From: SCRD01 sp046705285
GTDB lineage: Bacteria; Acidobacteriota; Terriglobia; UBA7540
Direction of reading: 5' to 3'
DNA: 9,102 nucleotides
Assembly: GCA_046705285.1 (NCBI GenBank)
Contig: JBJKQK010000124.1
Location: forward strand, 1 to 9,102
Shown: positions 1 through 5,797 of the stretch, one piece after another
How positions within the stretch are numbered: position 1 is the first letter of the stretch
Layout of the letters: each line of letters starts with the position of its first letter
The notes under the pieces: model-generated
The model's database searches: none
What the model saw: the letters and a program-made list of their open reading frames with translations, nothing else
Told to the model about the DNA's origin: nothing
Translations under genes and position numbers: made by a program

Positions 1-65
1 GTCACACCTTGCCTGATCTTCTGACGGCTGGCCGTGACTCTTAAGGTGCAAAGTCCAGTCGAGGG

Positions 66-1067
66 CTATAGCCTCCGATAAATGGGTTCTGGAATGGGGT
101 ATGTGCGCCTGTTCAAGATTGCTGCCAAGACCTTGGCGTTCGCAGCTCTCAAGTCCTGGGCAGCTTTTCGGGCAGCCTCACGGCGAGTAGAGTTTGCCTT
201 CACGACCAGGATAACGCCGTCGGCGAGAAGGCCTAGCCGGGTCACATCTGCGAAGGGATTGATCGGTGGTGCGTCAATCAGGACGAAATCGAAATCTTCC
301 CGAAGTTCTTTCATGCGCAGGCGAAAGGTCTCTGAGGTCAACAGAACATGCGGGTCTTGGGGTGGAGCCCCACTCGTCATAATCCACAGGTTGCCCAACT
401 GGTGGCCATATTCCCGTATTGGGGCGAAGTGGAGCATTGCCTCGGTAAATCCTTTCCCGTTCTTCAGCCCAAAGATGCGGTCGAGCGTGGGTGAACGCAG
501 GTCAGCGTCAATCAGGCACACGGTTCCTGAAACCTGGGCTGCGAGTGTGACGGCAGATTCGGCGCAGACGCGGCTACAGCCATTCCCACTTTCGACCCCG
601 CAAAAAACCACGACTTGCGCCCGCTTGTCACCCGTCAGGAATATTTGCTGCATCAGCTTGACTTGCTCCTCGTGCGCCAGCAGGGCCAATTCGTGGGCGG
701 ATCTCAGCCTTGGATAATTAGTGGCATGTCGCAGTGACTTCAGACTGCCCCCGGTGGGTCGAAGGGTAGCCTTTGCCCGTCCGAGGAACTCCGTAAGTGC
801 GGTGGCCGGGGATGAGGAAGCTTGCTCCACACGCCTTGAGGTTTCCTCGACGCACTGAGTGCCAGGGAGTTCGCAGCTGGAAGAACCGGCTGGACTCCCG
901 ACATCGTTCGAGAATGGCTGCCCATCTTGCCGGAGGGCGATTTCGGCACGAGCGCTATGCGACGTGGTGAAGATGCCGCTGGTCATCTTTGCGGACTCTT
1001 GGAGGATGGTCGCAAACACCCTCTGGGCTCTGCCCGATTTCCGGAGTAACTCGTAATTTTTACTCAA
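66..1067 (-). CDS. CpsD/CapB-family BY-kinase-like ATPase with degenerate P-loop
   Basis: Cytoplasmic ATPase module of a split bacterial tyrosine kinase (333 aa), expected to bind the inner end of the GumC-type protein upstream and control polysaccharide chain length and export. A low-complexity Ser-rich stretch spans about residues 50-110, followed by a MinD/ParA-like fold. The Walker A' motif (CLIDADLRSP, D187 and D189) and Walker B motif (FVLIDAPP, D265) are intact. Walker A at about 157-165 reads GVESGNGCS, so the invariant GK(S/T) lysine is Cys164. The C-terminus ends RRTYPIPEPIYRRL with only two tyrosines (323 and 330), a much reduced Tyr cluster. The start is TTG at 1067, chosen because AGGAGG lies 10 nt upstream; the next in-frame Met is residue 28. 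It is the last EPS gene in the window, 351 bp after gumC. Family membership is secure. Whether it is an active kinase is open; I recall the GNGCS variant in other acidobacterial homologues, so it may be a lineage feature rather than damage. Confidence 0.9.
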   Translation of the reverse strand: MSKNYELLRKSGRAQRVFATILQESAKMTSGIFTTSHSARAEIALRQDGQPFSNDVGSPAGSSSCELPGTQCVEETSRRVEQASSSPATALTEFLGRAKATLRPTGGSLKSLRHATNYPRLRSAHELALLAHEEQVKLMQQIFLTGDKRAQVVVFCGVESGNGCSRVCAESAVTLAAQVSGTVCLIDADLRSPTLDRIFGLKNGKGFTEAMLHFAPIREYGHQLGNLWIMTSGAPPQDPHVLLTSETFRLRMKELREDFDFVLIDAPPINPFADVTRLGLLADGVILVVKANSTRREAARKAAQDLRAANAKVLAAILNRRTYPIPEPIYRRL

Positions 1068-1077
1068 GGTTTGTGGC

Positions 1078-1083
1078 CCTCCT
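1078..1083 (-). promoter_or_regulatory. Shine-Dalgarno AGGAGG that sets the TTG start of the CpsD-like gene
   Basis: The minus strand reads AGGAGG, a 10-nt spacer, then TTG at 1067. It is a perfect anti-SD match and the only good one near the gene's beginning, which supports TTG initiation over the internal Met codon at residue 28. Confidence 0.7.
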
Positions 1084-1363
1084 GTAAAGCGTCACTAGAC
1101 CTATCACCGGTGCGCAAGGGCTCCGTGCCCACCGGGAAAATTTCACTTTTTTTTCATCCGCCACGGGTGCTGGGGCGAGAAGCCCGATCGATTCGCCGGA
1201 TTAAAGCTATTGGCCGTAATTCATCCGTCCGTTGCGAAGAGGGTCAAGCAATTTGGAGTGTTACGGAAATGCGCAGTCTTGAAAACCCGGGGACAAATAG
1301 TTGTTTGAGGAGCAAGGTCAACGATTCTCTGAACGCAAGGGCTTGATGAAAGACAGTCCCCCT

Positions 1364-1379
1364 CGCTTCCCGGCAAGCG
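1364..1379. repeat. Short inverted repeat after gumC-like gene
   Basis: CGCTT, a 6-nt GC-rich loop, then AAGCG; a bulged extension adds a couple of G-C pairs. It lies about 40 nt past the gumC stop. On the plus strand it is followed by GGCCTTTT and so looks terminator-like, but no plus-strand gene reads into it. On the minus strand no T-tract follows, so it is more likely an mRNA structure than an intrinsic terminator. Confidence 0.3.
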
Positions 1380-1418
1380 GGCCTTTTCCGAGCTGAGAAA
1401 ATTTCAGGTACATGGAGT

Positions 1419-2939
1419 CTATTCAAACCTTTCAGGAATGGCGGCAACCAGCGGAATTTCCAGGTAATTCTCGACCTCCTGGCGCGTTCGAAACGAAGCA
1501 TTCATCTGTTCCGCGCTGAATGCCAGGCCTACACTGGCGAGACCTGCCATAACCAGCCCGATGAGCAAGACAATCGAGCTCGGAAGTGTCGAAGGAAGAA
1601 TGGGAATTGAAGGTTTTTCAGCGATCGCCACGTTTAGGATCCTCTGGCGGTCGAGGGCGTCGGAGATTCGAGCCTCTTCCTCTTTTTGCTGATAGTTGAT
1701 ATACGCCTCTTCGGCTAATTTGGCGGACCGGGCCAGCTCGTTCTGGCGCACCTCAAGATCATTCAACCTCGTGGCCTTTTCTGCAAAGCGACCAATCATG
1801 GCTGTCGTGGCCTTCTCTCGTGATCTGAGGTCAACAAGATCTACTCTGGCTTTTTCCAGCTCGCCCCTCATCCATTCATAAGTTGGATCGCGATCCGTCG
1901 TCTTCTCAACAACTGCCTGCTTCTGTGAAGCGGCCAGTGCGGCCTTGGCGTCTGCGATTTGTTTTTCAACTTCCGTCACTGCCGGGTAATCAGGCTGGAA
2001 CAGTCCTTCAAGTTCAGTGTGTTTGAGTTCCAAGGTCAGAAGCGTGGACTGAAGTTGGTCTGGGGGCAAGCTTGAAGCTCTCCGCACCTGCGTCGTTAGT
2101 CTGGAAGGAACTTGAGCCATTCGGAGCTGGAGAGTTTCAATTCGCTGACTCGTGACTCCAATGGCAGCTTCCGTTTCATGACGCGCGACCTGAAGCTCCG
2201 TCAGCTTTTTCAGTGTCGCCTCTTTTTCTGCGATGACCGAGGCCACGTGATTGTCGCGAGGGAAGTTTTCAAGGCTCCTCTCGGCCTCCTCTAATTTTCT
2301 GTGGTATCGATCTGCCTCCTCCTTAAAGAAGTCGAAGGTTCCCGGCGGTCGGCGGACAGCCAGATGTTTTTTCAAATAGAGATCGGAGAGAGTTTCCAGG
2401 ACCTTGGCGGACAGTTCGGGGTCCGCCGACGAGTAGGAAACTCTGATCAAGGTCGACTTGGGAATCAGCTCGACCGCCAAGTCACTTTGTAGTTTGCTCA
2501 CTGCCCTGGCGACCTTGATGTTCTGAGGCGTTTCTGTTGTTCCCGCGATCTTTCCCAACCAGCTTTTATACCGTCCCCACCATGAACTGCCGTTTGGCAG
2601 ATAGAGACGACGTACCATCACGACTTCCTGCAGCAAATCCCGGGTCTTCAGTAATTCCATCTCTGAGTTGATTTCTTCTGCAGTAATTCCTGGTACTGTT
2701 CTCTGGACCATGTTGGGATCGGTTGTGACCACCGGATTTGTCCGCTCTAAATTGATCAGGATTGTCATCTGAGAGCGGTAGAGAGGTTGGCGCAAGAGCA
2801 GGTAGAAGAAAGCGGCGGCAAGGACCAGCAAGAATGTCCAAACGACGAGTCGGCGGTGATTGAATACCGCCGAGGCAAAATCGCGGGGGGTAACATAAGT
2901 GATTTCCTCCCGCCGCGCTAATCGGATCTCTCGGGCCAT
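1419..2939 (-). CDS. GumC/Wzz-type polysaccharide chain-length/co-polymerase protein
   Basis: Inner-membrane polysaccharide co-polymerase (506 aa), setting chain length and linking the Wza-type export channel to the cytoplasmic kinase. A cytoplasmic N-terminus is followed by TM1 (about 30-49). The periplasmic part starts with the Wzz fold (about 50-200, including QPLYRSQMTILI) and continues as a long Glu/Lys/Arg-rich coiled coil (about 205-430, with a break near 280-295). TM2 spans about 455-475. The Pro-rich segment before TM2 (EKPSIPILPSTLPSS, 441-455) is the Wzz-family signature. After TM2 the chain stops at SFRTRQEVENYLEIPLVAAIP, the sequence that in one-piece BY-kinases runs into the kinase domain, so this is the membrane half of a split Wzc with the CpsD-like gene as partner. 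ATG start with GGAG about 8 nt upstream; 41-nt gap after the Wza-type gene, so surely co-transcribed. Length is normal for the GumC type. Confidence 0.93.
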   Translation of the reverse strand: MAREIRLARREEITYVTPRDFASAVFNHRRLVVWTFLLVLAAAFFYLLLRQPLYRSQMTILINLERTNPVVTTDPNMVQRTVPGITAEEINSEMELLKTRDLLQEVVMVRRLYLPNGSSWWGRYKSWLGKIAGTTETPQNIKVARAVSKLQSDLAVELIPKSTLIRVSYSSADPELSAKVLETLSDLYLKKHLAVRRPPGTFDFFKEEADRYHRKLEEAERSLENFPRDNHVASVIAEKEATLKKLTELQVARHETEAAIGVTSQRIETLQLRMAQVPSRLTTQVRRASSLPPDQLQSTLLTLELKHTELEGLFQPDYPAVTEVEKQIADAKAALAASQKQAVVEKTTDRDPTYEWMRGELEKARVDLVDLRSREKATTAMIGRFAEKATRLNDLEVRQNELARSAKLAEEAYINYQQKEEEARISDALDRQRILNVAIAEKPSIPILPSTLPSSIVLLIGLVMAGLASVGLAFSAEQMNASFRTRQEVENYLEIPLVAAIPERFE

Positions 2940-2981
2940 TTCAGGTCTCCTTTGCGTTTCGTTGTCAACCTTGGCATCAGC

Positions 2982-3740
2982 CTAAGGCCTTAGGGGGTTG
3001 AGATAGAGCCCTGTATGGGGGAATAGCGCATTCAGAACCGCAGCCGCGCCTGACCGGGGAACAAACAGCAGGTCGCCAGGCTGCAATTCGACATCCTCTT
3101 GTAAATTACCATGTCCGAGCATCCTCTTGAGGTCAAGGTGCTTAACACTGATGTAACTGTCGGATACTCTCCGGAAAAGCAGCACGTGTGATCTCTTGGC
3201 GAGATTAGTGAATCCCCCTGCCACGGCCACCGCCTCCGTCACTGTGGTCGCACCTCTAAGCTCATACTTGCCTGGCTTGGTGACTTCTCCGCTGGCGATG
3301 AAGTACGGTCGCTCGAAATCTTTCAGCACTACCGTAATCACGGGATTCCGCATGATCTTCGTGTACTTTTCTTTGAGCGCTGCAGTCAACTCAGGAACGG
3401 TCTTGCCCGCGGCGTGGAGATCTCCGAGGTTCTGCAACGAAATGTAGCCGTCTGGCTGGACAGTTTCGACTTGGTTAAAGGCTGGGGCTAACGGGAAGTC
3501 CACCTCCAGGATGTCTCCCGGACGCAGTACGTAACGCGAATTGCGTCTTTGCAGAACAGGGTGCCCCATCTTTCGGTTAAGCTCTTGGAGCAGCGACCCA
3601 GCCTCAACCTTTTCCTTATTCGAAACTCGGACGGACGAGGTTGTTGGCTTTTCTTCCTGAGCCCAGACGGGAAATGCTCCTACCGTCACAGCCAAAACCG
3701 TGCCGACCAAGAGCAGTTTGCTGAATCTCGTCTTCGTCAT
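2982..3740 (-). CDS. Wza-type polysaccharide export protein (Poly_export plus SLBB)
   Basis: Exported protein (252 aa) of the outer-membrane polysaccharide export family. Residues 1-28 are a signal peptide: basic KTRFSK, a hydrophobic stretch, and a likely cleavage after VWA. There is no lipobox Cys, so unlike E. coli Wza it is probably not a lipoprotein. The Poly_export domain covers about 68-142 (YVLRPGDILEVDF, VQPDGYISLQNLGD, RNPVITVVLKDF). One SLBB-like domain follows at about 145-228 (FIASGEVTKPGKYEL, TEAVAVAGGF, QPGDLLFVPRSG). The C-terminus has only a short hydrophobic tail, so the protein is much shorter than Wza (about 380 aa) and lacks an obvious amphipathic helix for an outer-membrane pore. 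The start at 3740 is ATG with AGGAGGG 8 nt upstream and puts the signal peptide at the N-terminus; a longer TTG-started reading from 3818 would bury it. It heads the wza-gumC pair. Confidence 0.92.
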   Translation of the reverse strand: MTKTRFSKLLLVGTVLAVTVGAFPVWAQEEKPTTSSVRVSNKEKVEAGSLLQELNRKMGHPVLQRRNSRYVLRPGDILEVDFPLAPAFNQVETVQPDGYISLQNLGDLHAAGKTVPELTAALKEKYTKIMRNPVITVVLKDFERPYFIASGEVTKPGKYELRGATTVTEAVAVAGGFTNLAKRSHVLLFRRVSDSYISVKHLDLKRMLGHGNLQEDVELQPGDLLFVPRSGAAAVLNALFPHTGLYLNPLRP

Positions 3741-3748
3741 GGGCAAGT

Positions 3749-3755
3749 CCCTCCT
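3749..3755 (-). promoter_or_regulatory. Shine-Dalgarno AGGAGGG deciding the Wza-type start
   Basis: AGGAGGG, 8 nt, ATG on the minus strand. It selects the start at 3740 over the frame extension to a TTG at 3818, consistent with the signal peptide beginning at the same Met. Confidence 0.8.
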
Positions 3756-3918
3756 AGCTTCAAAGTCTTTTGTGATCCGACGAAGTGGCCAGCTATCCTC
3801 CCCCTCCTGTTCCCACAATCATCTGAAAATGCATCGCTTGGAATTCGTGCTCGAGAAGCGAAGTGACAATTCGACTTGAGAGGAGCGCTTGCGCTGACGG
3901 ACGGAACCGGCTTGCTTC

Positions 3919-3932
3919 TTCCTGGCCAGGAA
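3919..3932. repeat. 14-bp perfect palindrome upstream of Wza-type gene
   Basis: TTCCTGGCCAGGAA is fully self-complementary and lies about 180 bp before the wza start. It could be an operator for a dimeric regulator. A perfect 14-bp palindrome is expected about 0.5 times by chance in 9 kb, so this is weak evidence. Confidence 0.3.
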
Positions 3933-4092
3933 TCCATCTCTGTCTGCCGCGGATCCCGCAGCGTCAGGGCGCACTAACTTTTGCAGCCTATGTTTGGTTC
4001 TGTCTCAGAATGCTCTAAGGGAGTAGCAACTCGAAGCTTATGCTCAAGCGCCACTTTAAATGCGTGCCTGATAAATCAATGGCGATTGGCGT

Positions 4093-4644
4093 TCATGCGA
4101 TGCCGGGATTGACGGAAGGCAAAGCCGAGCCAAACCAACTTGGTGCACTAATCCAATTGCTGTCGATTTCCACTGCCACGGAGCGTTGAAGAAGGTTAAT
4201 GGATACGATCAGCCGGCAGTCTGACTTGACTTTGATGACAATCCCATCCAGTCCCTGAAGAGGCCCGCAGTTAACCAACACTCTCTGTCCGGCCTCGAGA
4301 AATGGCCATGGCTCAGAGGGTAGGCGCGAATCGACAATGGAGCGGATTGCTGCGATTTCCATCTCGCTTATCGGAACAGGTACCTTGCCGATTCCCACAA
4401 TGCATACAACTCCAGGAGTCTTTAGGATCGGTAGACGGTCGTATAGGTCGAACCTGCAAAAGATGTAGCCGGGGAAAAGAGGAAGCTCGAGTTTCTTGAT
4501 TCGATCCGACCAGCGACGTCGGCATTGATAAATTGGCAGGAACGACTCATAACCCTTAAACTGCAGGAGTTCGTGTGCCATCTTTTCATGCCGACCCATC
4601 ACTTGTACGGCAAACCATGGTTTTACAGCTTCTTTTGCGAGCAT
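4093..4644 (-). CDS. NusG paralogue (RfaH/UpxY-type antiterminator) of the EPS operon
   Basis: Specialised transcription elongation factor (183 aa) expected to bind RNA polymerase and promote read-through of a long polysaccharide operon. The NGN domain spans about residues 9-108: it opens with WFAVQVMGRHEKMAHELL and includes the family hallmark LPLFPGYIFCRFD (54-66) and TPGVVCIVGIGKVPVPI (76-92). The KOW domain spans about 117-161 (LEAGQRVLVNCGPLQGLDG, then VAVEID). Length and genetic position, directly before wza-gumC-cpsD, match specialised NusG paralogues rather than housekeeping NusG, which sits beside secE and ribosomal genes. The start is placed at ATG 4644; a GTG four codons upstream (4656) with AAGG before it is a real alternative, and the open frame continues to a TTG at 4710. 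In my from-memory alignment the RfaH residues contacting ops (K10, R16, H20) are not conserved (Met, Met, Leu here). The leader carries an ops-like sequence at 4787-4798. Confidence 0.9.
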   Translation of the reverse strand: MLAKEAVKPWFAVQVMGRHEKMAHELLQFKGYESFLPIYQCRRRWSDRIKKLELPLFPGYIFCRFDLYDRLPILKTPGVVCIVGIGKVPVPISEMEIAAIRSIVDSRLPSEPWPFLEAGQRVLVNCGPLQGLDGIVIKVKSDCRLIVSINLLQRSVAVEIDSNWISAPSWFGSALPSVNPGIA

Positions 4645-4786
4645 TCTCAACCCCACTTCACGCCTTGTCGAACCTAATGAGCCTGGGCTGGACGGTCTAT
4701 GAGAGAACAAAATCGGAGAGCCGGTCGCCCGATCACTTAACGATTAACTTTCCCGAGCTGGTGGCTAGTAATCACAACGATTTACA

Positions 4787-4798
4787 CAAGCTACCGCC
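4787..4798 (-). promoter_or_regulatory. ops/JUMPstart-like element in the leader of the NusG-paralogue gene
   Basis: The minus strand reads GGCGGTAGCTTG, against the enterobacterial ops GGCGGTAGCGTG: 11 of 12 identical, with an exact GGCGGTAG core. G2-C3 and G8-C9, which close the small ops hairpin in the non-template strand, are kept. The preceding base is also G, as in JUMPstart. It sits about 140 nt upstream of the antiterminator start, in the untranslated leader and on the coding strand, where ops is found in RfaH-controlled operons. By simple arithmetic (equal base use), a match with at most one mismatch is expected about 0.04 times in both strands of this window. Function in this phylum is inferred. 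Confidence 0.55.
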
Positions 4799-4902
4799 CA
4801 TTGAGTCCCAATCGCCATGTTCCTTGCGGGACACGGGACCGGCTCCGAAGACAACTCTCGGAACGGATGCCTCTCCGACCTGCCCGGCTCGACTCAGCGT
4901 GG

Positions 4903-4925
4903 CCAGTGAATCGCACTCACACTGG
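4903..4925. repeat. Inverted repeat about 30 bp after the PilZ stop
   Basis: CCAGTG, 11 nt, CACTGG: a perfect 6-bp stem. It may mark the 3' end of the PilZ transcript or an operator at the head of the EPS leader. No T-tract follows on the minus strand, so it is not a standard intrinsic terminator. Confidence 0.3.
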
Positions 4926-4954
4926 AATCCCTCGTAAGAACGCTCATTCCCGTG

Positions 4955-5281
4955 TCAGTGTCGTAGTTCGCTTCCGACCAATTGCGGCTGGAAAACCCCG
5001 GCAACTGCAAGGCCGCCACCCTTTATGGACTCCTCACTCCGAACAACGACTCCTTCGAACCTTAACTCCAGGCCCGGGGTGCCAAGCTCGATAGCGGGAA
5101 GAGACACCTCAAGGGAAATTGCCGTTCCCACCGGAGGAGGGGAAGGATTCACGATGAACAATCCTACGCTGCTGATGTCGCGTGTGAAGCCCGCGGTCTG
5201 ATGGCTCCTTCCCTCTCCGTTATGCCAAGCAGCGGCTGTCAGGATCCTCAACATGTACCGTCTGTGTCGTCGCCGTTCCAC
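4955..5281 (-). CDS. PilZ-domain c-di-GMP-binding protein
   Basis: Single-domain PilZ protein (108 aa), a presumed cytoplasmic receptor for cyclic di-GMP. Both ligand motifs are visible: the Arg-rich RxxxR at the N-terminus (RRRHRRY, residues 3-9) and DISSVG (35-40), matching D/NxSxxG. The beta-barrel strands follow (GTAISLEVSLPAIEL, LRFEGVVVRSEE, GGLAVAGVF). It has no second domain or membrane segment, so it must act through a partner or an operon product. The start is GTG at 5281, placing the Arg motif at the N-terminus as usual for the family; AGGTG sits about 10 nt upstream. Its position just before the antiterminator and EPS secretion genes suggests that c-di-GMP control of polysaccharide production works partly through this protein; that link is inferred from neighbourhood. 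It is isolated by 310 bp downstream and 516 bp upstream, so operon membership is not assured. Confidence 0.88.
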   Translation of the reverse strand: MERRRHRRYMLRILTAAAWHNGEGRSHQTAGFTRDISSVGLFIVNPSPPPVGTAISLEVSLPAIELGTPGLELRFEGVVVRSEESIKGGGLAVAGVFQPQLVGSELRH

Positions 5282-5527
5282 GCAGATAATTCACCTGCCG
5301 TCTGCTCTTGGGATTACTTGCCATCCCGAACATTAATCGGCTCTCTGGTCACTACACGCACGTTACAGGAGCTGCCGAAGACCCGCAAGAGATCAAAGAT
5401 CCCCTTCATGAAAGACCTTGCCACTCGAAAAAACTTAAGAAGGGCTTCCTACAATGCGTTCGGCCACCGAGGGACTGGAACCTGTGCATTTGTTGCCAGG
5501 CAATATTCCCTACGGACCTTGAGGCGC

Positions 5528-5547
5528 TGTGGGTATGGTGTCCCACA
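5528..5547. repeat. Stem-loop flanked by 7-bp direct repeats
   Basis: TGTGGG, 8 nt, CCCACA forms a perfect 6-bp stem. It is bracketed by two copies of CCTTGAG at 5517-5523 and 5552-5558 (35 bp apart), so the whole unit is symmetric in layout. On the minus strand it lies in the PilZ leader region. Confidence 0.35.
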
Positions 5548-5649
5548 TCAGCCTTGAGAAGTTCGACTCCATCAGGTTGCACACTTTTTCTCTGCTCCTC
5601 CTGAAACGAGTTCGCCAGTTACCATATCTGTTTCCCTATAGAGGGTTGA

Positions 5650-5669
5650 CTACCATGAGGAAATGGTAG
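5650..5669. repeat. Inverted repeat CTACCAT-N6-ATGGTAG
   Basis: A perfect 7-bp inverted repeat with a 6-bp spacer, extendable by an outer TTG/CAA pairing (TTG 5646-5648, CAA 5673-5675) after unpaired bases. The size and spacing suit either an operator for a dimeric regulator or an RNA hairpin in the PilZ leader. Confidence 0.4.
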
Positions 5670-5797
5670 GGGCAAACGGGAACGTTATTCGCTTTTTATT
5701 CAGTGGGTTGCCGGAAGGGTTTCAGCCTTATGTTTCACGTGTGGACACCCGGGTCCGGGAATCCAGGTCCTCAGGACAAGAGACTTGAGCTCGTCTA

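Larger units (their letters stand above)
1068..1418 (-). other. 351-bp spacer between gumC-like and cpsD-like genes
   Basis: No credible gene; open frames here are short and unlike any family I know. It contains the SD of the downstream gene, a short hairpin at 1364-1379 and an A-run on the minus strand near 1147-1154. A weak minus-strand promoter-like pair is present: TTGACC (1247-1242), 18 nt, then TGAATT (1223-1218), matching the consensus at 5/6 and 3/6. If real, the kinase-like gene could be transcribed separately from gumC. This is inference only. Confidence 0.4.
3741..4092 (-). other. 352-bp untranslated spacer between antiterminator and Wza-type genes
   Basis: No supportable gene. 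It holds the wza SD (3749-3755), a 14-bp perfect palindrome (3919-3932) and a small hairpin AGCGC-TT-GCGCT (3884-3895). I see no convincing sigma-70 promoter, no second ops-like motif and no intrinsic terminator with a T-tract. A long leader between a NusG-type regulator and its operon body would be a natural place for the pause or termination sites it acts on, but nothing here proves that. Confidence 0.4.
4645..4954 (-). other. 310-bp leader of the EPS operon, between PilZ and NusG-paralogue genes
   Basis: No gene supported. In transcription order it holds a 6-bp inverted repeat (4925-4903), a possible stem from GTCCC (near 4830) to GGGAC (near 4808) just before the ops-like element, the ops-like element itself (4798-4787), and an AT-rich patch TTAACGATTAA (4737-4747). 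I cannot point to a credible -35/-10 pair upstream of the ops-like element, so transcription may enter from the PilZ side or from a non-standard promoter. Confidence 0.45.
5282..5797 (-). other. 516-bp region between the HTH/TolB_N and PilZ genes
   Basis: No convincing gene. Open frames on the plus strand around 5201-5604 have no recognisable motifs and no good SD. Contents are two inverted repeats (5650-5669 and 5528-5547), a short GC-rich palindromic cluster just past the upstream gene's stop (ACCCGGGT at 5746-5753, GTCCTCAGGAC at 5767-5777), and a candidate 24-codon minus-strand leader ORF (5584-5510) with an AGGAGGAG upstream. A long leader or small RNA is possible, or decayed coding DNA. 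Confidence 0.35.

Noticed and set aside
1..65. Start of another gene downstream of the CpsD-like gene
   Set aside because: Too short to judge; no SD-start pair or conserved sequence visible on the minus strand before the edge.
82..717. Long plus-strand open frame (211 codons) antisense to the CpsD-like gene
   Set aside because: Low-complexity Ser/Arg-rich translation with no motif; the opposite strand carries clear Walker A' and B motifs, so this is a shadow frame.
5556..5575. GTTCGACTCC, resembling a tRNA T-loop
   Set aside because: The flanking bases do not pair as a T-stem, and no acceptor stem, D-arm or anticodon arm can be built around it.
5308..5604. Plus-strand open frame with several Cys residues in the PilZ upstream region
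   Set aside because: No SD and no family resemblance, and it competes with another equally unconvincing open frame at 5201-5557.
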